The notes: generated from the sequence alone by a model not told the origin. 50,990 bases of DNA from Candidatus Methanophaga sp. GoMg3.2 (GCA_013180565.1 QBUN01000426.1:1-50990); one strand, 5' to 3'; shown: positions 8,347 through 17,393, numbered from the stretch's first letter. Numbers and translations: made by a program.

Positions 8347-11217
8347 ATGGCGAAGGGGAAGATAATTACAATAGCAATAGCAATACTGATATTAATGACC
8401 GTCTTATTAGTGCCGCATGTGCTCTCTATGGATGAAAGCACATTCGTAACAAATGGTGCTGATGTTGATGGCAGGACCTATGAATCCAGTTGGAACGCCA
8501 GTAGTGAAGAATTGATCCCGGTAATCATACAGTTAAACACCGATGCTACGGTCGTTGATTTGGGAGTCTCAGCGAGAAGAACCCCTTTTGAGCTCGCAAA
8601 GCAAGAAGTTTCTTCCTTCACGGGCGCAGCGGAACTGCGAGCTATGAGCTCTGGCATGAGCAATGACCGAGTGCGGATAAAGAGAGATCTGCGCATTATT
8701 GATGCTATCTCGGCCGACGTATCTCCTTCTATCCTGGATGGGCTTTTAGACTCGAGTGCAGTGAAACGGATTTTCCCGGACGAGAAAGTATATGCGCTTT
8801 TGGATACCAGTGTTCCGCTAATCAATGCAACTGCGGTTTGGCTGTTGCAAGACGCAAATGGCAATCCCGTGACGGGAAAAGGTGTGGTAGTAGCGATACT
8901 GGATACCGGTGTGGATTATACTCATCCGGCCCTCGGAGGTTGCAAAGGCTTTGGCTGCAAGGTAATTGACGGCTACGACATTGTTAATGACGACTGGGAC
9001 CCGATGGATAACGATGGTCATGGCACAATGGTAGCGGGTATAATCGCTGCGAACGGAGCTTTAAAGGGTGTTGCTCCGGATGCCGAGTTGCGGGTGTATA
9101 AAGTGTTAGAGCCTTCTGAATATGGCCCTGCGAGTGGTGACACGTCAGATGTTATTGCTGGTATCGATGAAGCAATAAAAGATGAGGCGGATATAATATG
9201 TATGAGCCTGGGTGGCGAATTGGGTGTGACAGATACTGCGCTGGCGTTTGCTGTCTCTCGTGCTGTTGACGCGGGGGTTATAGTAGTAGCAGCGGCAGGT
9301 AATGACGGGCCATGGATTGGCACTATTTATAGCCCTGCCAGCTATGAGGATGTCATTGCTGTTGGTTCTGTTGGAACAGCGACAATGACGAAATTCAATC
9401 TTGAAGTGGTTTCTGAGAATAAAACTCTGGATGCCTACCACATGCAACATTCTCCTTTAGTGAATCTAAGTGGCGAATTAGCTTATGCCGGATTGGGCTA
9501 TCCCGAGAACTTCTCCAATCAGTCGTTTACCGGTAAGATCGCACTAATAAAAAGAGGCGGACTTAGTGGTGACTCTCTTTACTTTTATGAGAAGGTAAGA
9601 AATGCATATGACGCAGGTGCCATCGGAGTGGTCATTTTCAATAATGAGCTGGGGCTTTTTCGCGGTGAATTGGCTGACGAAAACGAGACACCCCTAGAAT
9701 CCACGATACCAGCATTTTCTCTTTCGCAGAAGGATGGTAACTATCTTCTGGACCTCAAGAATAGAACAACTGTGGTGGTTAGTCTGAATCAGACACAGGA
9801 CGTTGATTATGATACTATCTCGTTTTTTAGCTCTTTTGGTCCTGGTTCCGGGTATACGATAAAACCGGACATTCTTGCTCCGGGTGCGGGAATCAATTCC
9901 ACTGCCATAGGTGGCGGATATAATGCAACACACGAAGGCACTTCGCTTGCCGCACCACACGTAGCAGGCGCATGCGCGCTTTTGCTACAGCTTCATCCCG
10001 ACTGGACGCCCGAGATGATAAAAGCGGCATTGATGAATACTGCGCAGGATTTAGGCTATTCTAACTTTATGCAGGGTGCAGGCCGAGTGGACGTATTAAA
10101 AGCTGCAACCGTGGACTTTATCGCATTACCGCCCAGTATCACCTCCATCACCGATGACTATGCAAATGCGGTTATTACCGTCCGAAACATGCGAAATTAC
10201 GCCATCCCACTAAATGTCTCGGTAATCAGGGAAGAGGAAATAAATTTCGATTTTGGTCCGGCGAATGTGACCTCCCCTATCAATATTGATATTACACCTA
10301 CTCTTACTCTTGGTCCAGGCGAAAGCAGGCCGATTAACTTGTATGTTACTCTGCCGGAAGTCCAATCGAATGTGCACTTTTGTGGTAGTATTGCGATTAA
10401 TAGTACTAACACGTCCATTACAGTTCCCTTTGCTTTTCGGAGGGCATCACAAATCGTTGATAGCACTATCCAGTCTGCAGTCAGGTCGGCATCAGCAGGG
10501 GCTACGATTCTCGTTCCTGAGGGCGATTACCGCGAGAATGTAAAGATAAATATGCCACTGCACATTCGTTCGCTTGCCGGGCCATCAAAGACGTCAGTAA
10601 CTGCAGCCAATCCATATGAGCCAGTGTTTGAGGTCAATTCCGATGATGTAACTATCAGTGGTTTTGCAATTAGTGGAGGCGATGTAGGGATAAAGGTTGA
10701 CAGCAGCCGTTCCTCTACTATCACGAACAACTCTATTTCAAAAAGCAACTACGGGATTCAACTGTATTTCTCTGATTCCATCCTGGTAGAGAACAATATG
10801 CTATTCGATTGTAGTGATAATATAGACCTAAAATTCAGTAATAGCAATTGGATTTTAAGGAACAATATCGCAAATGCTGAAAATGGAATTCTGTTACAAT
10901 TCTCTGACAGCAATAAAATCGCTAATAACACCGTGCAGGAGAATGATGTGGGCATAGCTATAGAAATCGGATCCAAAGATAACATAATCTGTAATAATAA
11001 CATGCTTAACAACACAAGAAAGCAGGTATCTATACAGTTTAGCGGTTCCAGTAACGTATTTAGCGGTAATTATTGGAGCGATTATGAGGGCAATGACTCT
11101 GATAACGATGGCATTGGCGACACGCCATACCAGCTAATGCCATATCTATCTATAAAGGGCGGTGTGGAGGATAAACAACCGTACATGCAGGAGAATGGCT
11201 GGCTAAAAGATGATTAA
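8347..11217 (+). CDS. secreted subtilisin-family (S8) protease with PA domain and beta-helix tail
   Basis: This 956-residue protein has a signal peptide (to about 27), then an I9-like propeptide (about 55-150). The S8 catalytic domain carries Asp186 in AILDTGVDYTH, His225 in NDGHGTMVAG and Ser533 in GTSLAAPHVAG. All three triad residues are present, as is the AAGNDG oxyanion-hole loop. A PA domain (about 380-480) is inserted between His and Ser, as in many S8 enzymes. A C-terminal parallel beta-helix of PbH1/NosD type (about 700-940) ends with NYWSDYEG and DNDGIGDTPYQ. It probably degrades extracellular protein or processes surface proteins, with the helix binding the envelope or a glycan (inference). 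Confidence 0.9.
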   Translation: MAKGKIITIAIAILILMTVLLVPHVLSMDESTFVTNGADVDGRTYESSWNASSEELIPVIIQLNTDATVVDLGVSARRTPFELAKQEVSSFTGAAELRAMSSGMSNDRVRIKRDLRIIDAISADVSPSILDGLLDSSAVKRIFPDEKVYALLDTSVPLINATAVWLLQDANGNPVTGKGVVVAILDTGVDYTHPALGGCKGFGCKVIDGYDIVNDDWDPMDNDGHGTMVAGIIAANGALKGVAPDAELRVYKVLEPSEYGPASGDTSDVIAGIDEAIKDEADIICMSLGGELGVTDTALAFAVSRAVDAGVIVVAAAGNDGPWIGTIYSPASYEDVIAVGSVGTATMTKFNLEVVSENKTLDAYHMQHSPLVNLSGELAYAGLGYPENFSNQSFTGKIALIKRGGLSGDSLYFYEKVRNAYDAGAIGVVIFNNELGLFRGELADENETPLESTIPAFSLSQKDGNYLLDLKNRTTVVVSLNQTQDVDYDTISFFSSFGPGSGYTIKPDILAPGAGINSTAIGGGYNATHEGTSLAAPHVAGACALLLQLHPDWTPEMIKAALMNTAQDLGYSNFMQGAGRVDVLKAATVDFIALPPSITSITDDYANAVITVRNMRNYAIPLNVSVIREEEINFDFGPANVTSPINIDITPTLTLGPGESRPINLYVTLPEVQSNVHFCGSIAINSTNTSITVPFAFRRASQIVDSTIQSAVRSASAGATILVPEGDYRENVKINMPLHIRSLAGPSKTSVTAANPYEPVFEVNSDDVTISGFAISGGDVGIKVDSSRSSTITNNSISKSNYGIQLYFSDSILVENNMLFDCSDNIDLKFSNSNWILRNNIANAENGILLQFSDSNKIANNTVQENDVGIAIEIGSKDNIICNNNMLNNTRKQVSIQFSGSSNVFSGNYWSDYEGNDSDNDGIGDTPYQLMPYLSIKGGVEDKQPYMQENGWLKDD

Positions 11218-11295
11218 ACATTTATATACGTTCAATCTATTTACCTATCTGCAATATTCAGTTGTTATGACACTTTAGGAGGTGACAGAAGAAAA

Positions 11296-11922
11296 ATGAG
11301 AAAGGAAATTATGATACTTGCGGCTATCGCGATGATTACAGTATCTGCAGCAGCAGTAGCAGTAGCAAATCTGTCGGACGATCCGGGTAATTCTCAACAG
11401 ATGAAAGGTCTAACTTACGATGTGACGGCACAATCAAGAATGACAGCATTAGATGCGGATGAAGATGTCATAATGGAATATCTTTATTTAGAGATGCCAT
11501 TTGATGCAAATCTAAGTCGCCGAATTGATCTAGGTCATGTTGTTCATTTCACTCCTGCGAAACCATTTATAGTTGAGGGAGTAGTAATAAACGGAACGTA
11601 CGACAATGAATCTGGATTTGTACCTTTTGCTGTGGAGCTGTGGGATGATAATGGCGGACTTCTCTACAAGCTTACAGATATTAGTGTTGCATATTTCTCT
11701 ACCGAACCATGGTCGACGGTAATTGAAATACCAGCTATTAAAATAGACGGTGACTTCTCTGTTATTTTCTATTCTAGGTCTAGCGTTGCTGTTGGTGCTT
11801 ATGTAGGTGCATCTAATAACATGTCGTTTGTGGTCGCGCGAGGTTTAGGGATTAGTCCTGCATTAAGTCCGGATGGAAAATCGCTTGCGTGGGCAATCCG
11901 TGTTGCAGGAAGGGATGCGTAG
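11296..11922 (+). CDS. small exported protein, family not recognised
   Basis: This 208-residue protein has a signal peptide (MKxLxxIAMITVSAAAVAVA type). The remainder looks all-beta, with VVINGTYDNESGFVPFAVELWDD and a Ser/Gly-rich C-terminal half. A strong AGGAGGTGAC site and its own TATA-like TTTATATA at 11221-11228 suggest independent transcription, although it follows the protease on the same strand. No catalytic motif is recognised. Membership of the exported-protein island is the only functional clue. Confidence 0.65.
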   Translation: MRKEIMILAAIAMITVSAAAVAVANLSDDPGNSQQMKGLTYDVTAQSRMTALDADEDVIMEYLYLEMPFDANLSRRIDLGHVVHFTPAKPFIVEGVVINGTYDNESGFVPFAVELWDDNGGLLYKLTDISVAYFSTEPWSTVIEIPAIKIDGDFSVIFYSRSSVAVGAYVGASNNMSFVVARGLGISPALSPDGKSLAWAIRVAGRDA

Positions 11923-11985
11923 TCGAAAATAATAACTAAGGCTGGTGTAGAGAGTGGCTTGCAAAGCAGGCCCTCAAACATTTTT

Positions 11986-12765
11986 TTATTTTCTTTGCTC
12001 TTTGGCCACCTTTTTTTTGGCCACACTTTTTTTCCGCTTCTTCTTGCCTTTTATCGCTATCTCCACCATTGCGGGTCTTATGACCTTCCCGCGGAATACA
12101 TAGCCCTTCCTAATCACGCCAATAATCGTGTTCTCGAGTTGAGTCTCGTTTACCTCTTTTGAAACAACTTCATGCTTAAAAGGGTCGAATTGCTCACCTT
12201 CTGCATTTATCTCTTCGAGCCCCTCGCGTCCAAAGAGCTCTTCGATTTGCTTCACTGTCATTTCTACGCCTTTTAATAACGATTCCGGGTGCTCATTCGT
12301 CTTTGCATGTGTAACGGCAACCTCTAAATTATCCTTGATCGGCAGTAATTCAGCAATAACGCTCGATAGCAGATAATCGGCAAATTCGCGTTTCTCCTTT
12401 TCCGCTCTACGCTTGTAATTCGCAAATTCCGCCTTCTGGTATTTCAACTCGGTTAAATATTCTTCTGCTTTCTTTGCTTCTTCTTGTCCTTTTAATACCT
12501 CTTCTGTTTCCCTCTTCTTTGTCTCCAACTCCTCTTCAAGAATCGCCATAGCATCTCCCAGCTCCTCCTGCTCTTCCGTACTCAGATCCTGCTTCTTCTC
12601 TAAAATCGCTTTTGTTCTCGCTAGCTCCTTCACTATTCCGCTTAGTTCGCCTTTCATGCCCGTTAGTTTGCCTATTTCCGCCACTAACAGCTTGCTACAA
12701 GCACTGACTTCGGTTAGCAAGTGTTCCATCCGCTTTCCGAACTCCTCTTTTTCGTCCATAGTCAT
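11986..12765 (-). CDS. grpE: GrpE-like nucleotide exchange factor with long coiled coil
   Basis: GrpE releases ADP from the chaperone DnaK (Hsp70). The C-terminal half carries GrpE signatures: YKRRAEKE...FADYLL, LLPIKDNLEVA, GVEMTVKQIEELFGREGLEEI, FDPFKHEVV, and VIRKGYVFRGKVIRPAMVEI. The N-terminal 100 residues are a long charged coiled coil and the tail is Lys-rich, so the protein (260 residues) is longer than typical GrpE. ATG 12765 is chosen because TTTATGTATA lies about 15-25 bases upstream, implying a nearly leaderless transcript. GTG 12777 and ATG 12759 are alternatives. DnaK and DnaJ are not in the window. Confidence 0.85.
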   Translation of the reverse strand: MTMDEKEEFGKRMEHLLTEVSACSKLLVAEIGKLTGMKGELSGIVKELARTKAILEKKQDLSTEEQEELGDAMAILEEELETKKRETEEVLKGQEEAKKAEEYLTELKYQKAEFANYKRRAEKEKREFADYLLSSVIAELLPIKDNLEVAVTHAKTNEHPESLLKGVEMTVKQIEELFGREGLEEINAEGEQFDPFKHEVVSKEVNETQLENTIIGVIRKGYVFRGKVIRPAMVEIAIKGKKKRKKSVAKKKVAKEQRK

Positions 12766-12784
12766 TGCCGATTTCACTATACAT

Positions 12785-12810
12785 AAACCTTTTTGCCAGC
12801 AAAAAGGTTT
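12785..12810. repeat. 12-bp perfect inverted repeat between divergent genes
   Basis: AAACCTTTTTGC and GCAAAAAGGTTT are perfect reverse complements separated by CA. They lie between the divergent grpE and mfnF starts. Related hairpins (TTTTTGC-N-GCAAAAA) occur at 27912-27928 and about 18473-18488. Confidence 0.6.
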
Positions 12811-12829
12811 TCTCTATTCTAGATAAAGT

Positions 12830-13828
12830 ATGTACACAGGTATAGATGTAGGGGGAGCAAATACAAAGATAGTCAGCTCAGAAGGAGTTGTAAAATCTGT
12901 TTATGCACCTCTGTGGAAGAATAAGTCGATTTTATATACTCTGCTGTCCGAATACGCGTTTGCATCCGAACTAGAAGCCGTAGGCGCAGTGATGACAGGA
13001 GAGCTATGTGACTGCTTTGTGACAAGAAGAGAAGGCGTATCACATATAAAAGAAGCGCTATCAGCAGTATTCAAAGAAGTCAAATTCTTCAACTCCAATT
13101 GCACATTTAAAGATGGCACAGAGGTGGATAAGGCCCCTCTTTCCTTTGCGTCTACCAACTGGCTCGCATCCTCTAAGCTCATATCGGAGCAATACGAAGA
13201 TGCAATTTTCGTTGACCTTGGTAGCACAACAACGGATGTAATACCTATAGCAGGAGGTAAAATAAAAGCGAAACGAACAGACCTCAAACGACTGAAAAAC
13301 GGTGAACTAATCTATTCCGGCGTCCAGAGGACCAATGTTGCCACATTGCTGAAAAGCGTGAAGATAGGCGAAGAATGCCGTGTCTCCTCCGAACTGTTCG
13401 CAATAACCGCGGACGCTTATCTCGTACTCGGATACATAACGGGAGATGATTACAGTTGTGAAAGTCCGGATAGTTATGCCTTTGTAGATCGAGAGGAAGC
13501 GGAAAAAAGTAGGATGAGTGCGATGCGAAGGCTTGCACGGGTGGTATGCAGTGACCTTGAAGAGCTAGGCGAGGATAACGCAGTTCGCATTGCAGCGCAG
13601 GTAATGCGAGCACAGGTGGATGAGTTAGCCGCTTCGCTGAAGTGGATGATGGAGAAATACCGATTGGAACAGGTGGTATCCGCGGGAATAGGCGATTTTA
13701 TTGTAAAGGAAGCTGCGGATTCGCTGAATATGCCATTCTTATCGCTTTCTGCACGCTACGGCAAAAAGATAGCGGCTACATTTCCGGCATATGCAGTGGC
13801 GAGGTTGTTAGAAAACTTTCTTAATTAG
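12830..13828 (+). CDS. mfnF: MfnF-like methanofuran biosynthesis protein (hydantoinase/oxoprolinase fold)
   Basis: This 332-residue ASKHA-type protein has phosphate-1 motif DVGGANTK near the N terminus and phosphate-2 motif FVDLGSTTTDVIPI around residue 128. Later segments (YSGVQRTNVATLL, FAITADAYLVLGYI, VVSAGIGDFI) match the family long annotated as H4MPT-linked C1 transfer pathway protein. Its characterised member, MfnF, joins the aminomethylfuran and glutamyl-tyramine parts of methanofuran. The assignment rests on motif recall, so exact substrate use is not proven here. The start is almost leaderless, with no ribosome-binding site. It supports a C1-metabolising archaeon. Confidence 0.75.
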   Translation: MYTGIDVGGANTKIVSSEGVVKSVYAPLWKNKSILYTLLSEYAFASELEAVGAVMTGELCDCFVTRREGVSHIKEALSAVFKEVKFFNSNCTFKDGTEVDKAPLSFASTNWLASSKLISEQYEDAIFVDLGSTTTDVIPIAGGKIKAKRTDLKRLKNGELIYSGVQRTNVATLLKSVKIGEECRVSSELFAITADAYLVLGYITGDDYSCESPDSYAFVDREEAEKSRMSAMRRLARVVCSDLEELGEDNAVRIAAQVMRAQVDELAASLKWMMEKYRLEQVVSAGIGDFIVKEAADSLNMPFLSLSARYGKKIAATFPAYAVARLLENFLN

Positions 13829-13892
13829 AATTGCCGATCTCTCAATCTTGTTAATTTTGTGCAACAAATTAGGATAATATTTGGAAATAGTT

Positions 13893-13938
13893 TTTTCTTT
13901 TAGCACAGGTTTTCTTTTTTCTAAAAAGAAAAAGTGTT
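13893..13938 (+). repeat. U-rich/A-rich hairpin just before coaE
   Basis: TTTTCTTTTT (13910-13919) pairs with AAAAAGAAAA (13923-13932). It is preceded by TTTTAGCACAGG and followed by GTG, ending a few bases before the coaE start. Nearly the same block, TTTTAGCACAAGTTCTTTTT, precedes the start of trkH at about 27931. It could be an mRNA leader structure or terminator. Confidence 0.5.
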
Positions 13939-13944
13939 GAAACG

Positions 13945-14550
13945 ATGAATATAATAGCAGTAACAGGCGGAATAGCAAGTGGAAAGAGTCTCGTGTTAAA
14001 TACATTTATGGAGCTCGGCGCTTTCGTGATTGATTGTGACCTCCTGAGCAGGGAAGCGGTAATACCGTGTACGAAAGCATGGAGGGAGATAGTAGCTGTA
14101 TTTGGTAAAGCTATTTGTAGGCACAATTTGGAAATAGACAGGAAGAAGCTGGGCGCTATTGTATTCAATGATTCCAGTAAGCGCAAGATTTTAGAGCAGA
14201 TAATACACCCGGAAGTAAGAAGGAAGTGCACAGAGAGAATAGAGGCGATAAAGAAGATGGCGCCAAATGCCATTGTGGTTATTGATGTCCCTTTGTTAAT
14301 AGAAACGGGCGTTCAAAAGGAATTCGATACTGTCATTGTTGTTTATGTCAGCGCGGCGACACAGATAAGAAGGCTGATGGAACGCGATGGAATAACAAAG
14401 GGAGAGGCGCGGAAAATGGCCGAATTGCAAATCCCACTGGCGGAGAAGCGGCGATTCGCTGATCATATCATAAATAATGAGGGTACGCGTGAAGAAACGG
14501 AGACGCAAGTTAGGATGCTATTTGAATATTTTTCTTCTCCACGGATATAG
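13945..14550 (+). CDS. coaE: dephospho-CoA kinase, bacterial-type CoaE
   Basis: CoaE phosphorylates the 3'-hydroxyl of dephospho-CoA, the last step of coenzyme A synthesis. The 201-residue length and motifs are typical: P-loop GGIASGKS (residues 8-15), VIDCDLLSREAV, IIHPEVRR, VIDVPLLIETG, and the lid region IRRLMERDGITKGEARKM. Archaea mostly use an unrelated GTP-dependent dephospho-CoA kinase, so a full bacterial-type enzyme suggests horizontal acquisition. It follows mfnF by 116 bases and is preceded by a hairpin repeat. There is no Shine-Dalgarno sequence. Confidence 0.88.
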   Translation: MNIIAVTGGIASGKSLVLNTFMELGAFVIDCDLLSREAVIPCTKAWREIVAVFGKAICRHNLEIDRKKLGAIVFNDSSKRKILEQIIHPEVRRKCTERIEAIKKMAPNAIVVIDVPLLIETGVQKEFDTVIVVYVSAATQIRRLMERDGITKGEARKMAELQIPLAEKRRFADHIINNEGTREETETQVRMLFEYFSSPRI

Positions 14551-14591
14551 CAATTTTACTGGCAAATCCGACAGTGCTGTGAAAACTATAC

Positions 14592-14936
14592 TTATCTGTT
14601 TGCTACCAATTCTTCAAGAACAAATAAATCGATCGCTTCCGCTAAATCCGAGAACCGGTCCTTAAACGCACGCATAACCTCTCGCTCTTCTTCCTTCACT
14701 TGCTCTTGGTCAAGCTTATGCTCAACTTCCACCGCTTTATGGAAGATGTCATCAATAACCACAAAAATGCCGGGTCTTTTGCTTTTAAACTGTTTCAAAT
14801 CTTCTACAATATCCTCGCCCTTCGAATATTTGTCTTGTATCTCATCGAACTCTTTGAAAATTATTTCTCTTTCCCTGTTAAAATCGGCCAACGCTTTCAA
14901 AAAGGACCTTGGCACTTTATCCGCTTCTTCTGTCAT
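14592..14936 (-). CDS. small charged helical protein, not recognised
   Basis: This is a 114-residue protein from ATG 14936; an upstream in-frame ATG at 14948 is possible. It is predominantly helical and acidic/basic, with EFDEIQDKYSKGEDIVEDL and LDQEQVKEEEREVM, and has no Cys or catalytic motif. A TATA-like sequence overlaps a 16-bp palindrome at 14952-14967. It lies between coaE (convergent) and lysA. Function unknown. Confidence 0.6.
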   Translation of the reverse strand: MTEEADKVPRSFLKALADFNREREIIFKEFDEIQDKYSKGEDIVEDLKQFKSKRPGIFVVIDDIFHKAVEVEHKLDQEQVKEEEREVMRAFKDRFSDLAEAIDLFVLEELVANR

Positions 14937-14951
14937 GAGCAATAACAAATA

Positions 14952-14967
14952 ATATATCTAGATATAT
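14952..14967. promoter_or_regulatory. 16-bp palindrome overlapping a promoter
   Basis: ATATATCTAGATATAT is a perfect palindrome overlapping TTTATATATC on the minus strand, the probable TATA box for the gene starting at 14936. A/T-rich palindromes arise easily by chance, so an operator role is only suggested by its position. Confidence 0.35.
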
Positions 14968-15070
14968 AAATGCTTTTCCATTTTTACCTTTGTAAAGTGG
15001 ATGTGAGAAAAGGATGCAGGTTTGACTTGTATCCCCTCAATATCTCGAGGGAATCTGTGTAATCTTGTGG

Positions 15071-16336
15071 TTAGATCAACCTCGGAGGGATCACCTGATT
15101 CCTTATCAAATCATCAACGCTTTCTTTCGACCTTATCACGTCCACCTTACCATCACAAATCAATACTTCCGCACATCTCGGACGACCATTGTATTGTGAG
15201 CTCATGGAGAACCCATAAGCGCCAGCATTCAATATGGCGATTAAATCGCCGCGCTCAACTTCCGGCAGCATTCTATCCTTTGCTATTATATCGCCTGATT
15301 CGCATACAGGACCGACTACTGTGCATAATACCGAAGCTTGTTCACTTAGCTTTAGCTTGTTCGCCACTACCACTTCATGATACGCATCATACATCACAGG
15401 CCTCATGAACAGGTTAAATCCAGCATCTATAGCCACGAATTTTTTATAGGCCTGCTTCACCGTGTTTACCCGGCTCAATAATATTGTGGCTGGACCAACA
15501 ATAGACCTGCCGGGCTCTAAGACCAACTTCAGCTTTATGCCCAACGAGTCCAACCCAGCATCAAACGTGGGCAATATAGCATCAGCCAAATCCTTTGGCG
15601 TCGGCGCCTTCTCCTCTTTACGGTGGCTTATTCCCAGTCCGCCACCGAGGTCCACAAATTCGAGTTCCATCCCTCGCGCATATAAGTCCTCTACGAGGTG
15701 CATCATCTTCTCTGTTGCCTCACTAAATACGCTTACGTCTAATATCTGTGACCCTATATGGCAATGTAATCCAGTAAGAGTGATGTTAGGCAGCCTTTTC
15801 GCATCTTCACATGTTGCGATCACCTCGTAAAAGGGGATGCCGAATTTCGATTCGCGTAGACCGGTTGCTATCTTTGGATTCACCTTTGGTGATACATCGG
15901 GGTTCACCCGTATTGCAATTTCCACTTCTTTTTCCATTGCAACGGCGATTGCAGATAAAGTGCGCATTTCGTCCTGCGAATCCACAGATACCTTCACGCC
16001 AGCGTCTACCACGGCCCGTAATTCCTCTTCGCTTTTCGAATTGCCATTGAATAGAATCTTGTCCCGGGGTATGCCTGCTAACTTCACGAGTTGGAGCTCG
16101 CCACCGGAAAACACATCAGCACCTGCTCCTTCGCTCGCTAATATCTTCAATATCGCAAGATTACCGTTCGCTTTTACTGCGTAATATTTGTCTGCCGCCT
16201 CAAAAGCGCTATTATAGCGCCTGAAATTGTCCCGCACCATATCTTCATCTGTTACGTATAGTGGTGTCCCATATGTCTCTGCCAACTCTACTACGTCCAC
16301 GCCACCGAAAACCAAATGGCCACTTTCTTTTTGCAT
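15071..16336 (-). CDS. lysA: diaminopimelate decarboxylase
   Basis: LysA removes CO2 from meso-diaminopimelate to give L-lysine, using pyridoxal phosphate. The 421-residue protein has the PLP lysine in YYAVKANGN (Lys55), DVFSGGELQLV, TGLHCHIGSQ, the Gly-rich phosphate loop DLGGGLGI, VLEPGRSIVG and the catalytic CESGD (in VVGPVCESGDI). AYGFSMSSQYNGRPR near the C terminus is also typical. It starts at ATG 16336, after AGAGGGAAG. It stands alone rather than in a lysine operon. Its product lysine is also the substrate of the aminomutase at 25969. Confidence 0.95.
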   Translation of the reverse strand: MQKESGHLVFGGVDVVELAETYGTPLYVTDEDMVRDNFRRYNSAFEAADKYYAVKANGNLAILKILASEGAGADVFSGGELQLVKLAGIPRDKILFNGNSKSEEELRAVVDAGVKVSVDSQDEMRTLSAIAVAMEKEVEIAIRVNPDVSPKVNPKIATGLRESKFGIPFYEVIATCEDAKRLPNITLTGLHCHIGSQILDVSVFSEATEKMMHLVEDLYARGMELEFVDLGGGLGISHRKEEKAPTPKDLADAILPTFDAGLDSLGIKLKLVLEPGRSIVGPATILLSRVNTVKQAYKKFVAIDAGFNLFMRPVMYDAYHEVVVANKLKLSEQASVLCTVVGPVCESGDIIAKDRMLPEVERGDLIAILNAGAYGFSMSSQYNGRPRCAEVLICDGKVDVIRSKESVDDLIRNQVIPPRLI

Positions 16337-16424
16337 GTCTTCCCTCTGTTAATTTCTTAGCATTTTCTTTTTGATAAATAATTTAGTAAAGTATAATTTC
16401 TACCCTAAGTATAAATTTAATTTA

Positions 16425-16677
16425 GGACGCAGATTTACGCAGATTTACGCAGAAAACTATTTCCTTAAATTATCAAATGCCTTACGTTTTGAGAAACCGC
16501 AGGAAAACCCTCATTTTTAAGTTCTATCACCATTTCATTCTCATAAACCTTTTCCAGAAAACCATAACATAATAAACCCGGTTTACTATAAACTCGATAG
16601 ACGATTCTAATTAATAATCTCATCCGTCAACTAAACCTTATATTTTAAATCCTGATTATCTGCGTTCATCTGCGTCC
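16425..16677. repeat. inverted-repeat element, GACGCAGAT type
   Basis: The left end starts GGACGCAGATTTACGCAG and the right end finishes CTGCGTTCATCTGCGTCC, so the termini are reverse complements at 16 of 18 positions. The interior is A/T-rich without a gene. A further half-copy (TTTAAATCTGTGCAATCTCG) lies at 16733-16752, just before mobA. The element fills most of the 424-base gap between lysA and mobA. Confidence 0.65.
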
Positions 16678-16760
16678 ATTTATCAAATATTATGCGTTCT
16701 CGCAAAAATCACAGTTCACAGATGTAAGCGGTTTAAATCTGTGCAATCTCGTAGTATTAA

Positions 16761-17393
16761 ATGGAAATGCAAAAGACAGTACTCATCCTGGCAGGCGGGC
16801 AAGGCCGAAGATTCCTTTCGTTCGATAAATGCTTCGCCATGTTAGATAACAAATTGCTTATACAGCATGCTATTGATAATATCGCTGGTCTGGCAGATGA
16901 GATAATAGTAGCAGCACGAGACGAGCAGCAGGGCGAAAAAATCAGTGCAAGAGTACATGATAAAATTGATTTTGCTTTTGACACTTTGAATGGCGTTGGC
17001 CCACTCTCGGGCTTCTTATCCGGTTTAGAACATGCTTCTTTTGCTTTTTCGCTCGTCATTGGATGCGATATGCCATTTGTAACTGAAAGCGTTGTGAACT
17101 TGTTATTTGAGATTGCCTCTACGGGCTATGACGCAGTAGTGCCGCGATGGGAAAACGGGATGCTGGAGCCGTTACATGCGGTATATCGGAGAGAACCAAT
17201 GCTAGCTGCGATAAGGGACACGGTAAAAAGGGGCGATGGAAAGATATATCATGCGATTTCGCAACTCAAAGATGTTTGCTTCTTACCGGTAAACCGGATA
17301 CGAGAGATAGACCCGGAATTGAAATCCTTTCGAAACATAAATACGCCTTTTGAGTTGAAAAAAAGCGAAAAGTTTTTATGCTCTAAGAGATAA
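16761..17393 (+). CDS. mobA: molybdenum cofactor guanylyltransferase MobA-like
   Basis: MobA transfers GMP from GTP to molybdopterin to form the MGD cofactor of Mo/W enzymes such as formylmethanofuran dehydrogenase. The 210-residue protein has the nucleotidyltransferase signature LILAGGQGRRF...DKCF at the N terminus, VGPLSGFLSGLE, IGCDMPF with the metal-binding Asp, and ENGMLEPLHAVYRR. The C-terminal FRNINTPFEL is also MobA-like. ATG 16767 is an alternative start. It is followed closely (18 bases) by the beta-helix protein gene, which is functionally unrelated as far as can be seen. Confidence 0.9.
   Translation: MEMQKTVLILAGGQGRRFLSFDKCFAMLDNKLLIQHAIDNIAGLADEIIVAARDEQQGEKISARVHDKIDFAFDTLNGVGPLSGFLSGLEHASFAFSLVIGCDMPFVTESVVNLLFEIASTGYDAVVPRWENGMLEPLHAVYRREPMLAAIRDTVKRGDGKIYHAISQLKDVCFLPVNRIREIDPELKSFRNINTPFELKKSEKFLCSKR

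Noticed and set aside
16425..16456. CRISPR-like tandem repeats (ACGCAGATTT units)
   Set aside because: Units are contiguous, about 10 bases long, and part of an inverted-repeat terminus; there are no spacers and no cas genes.
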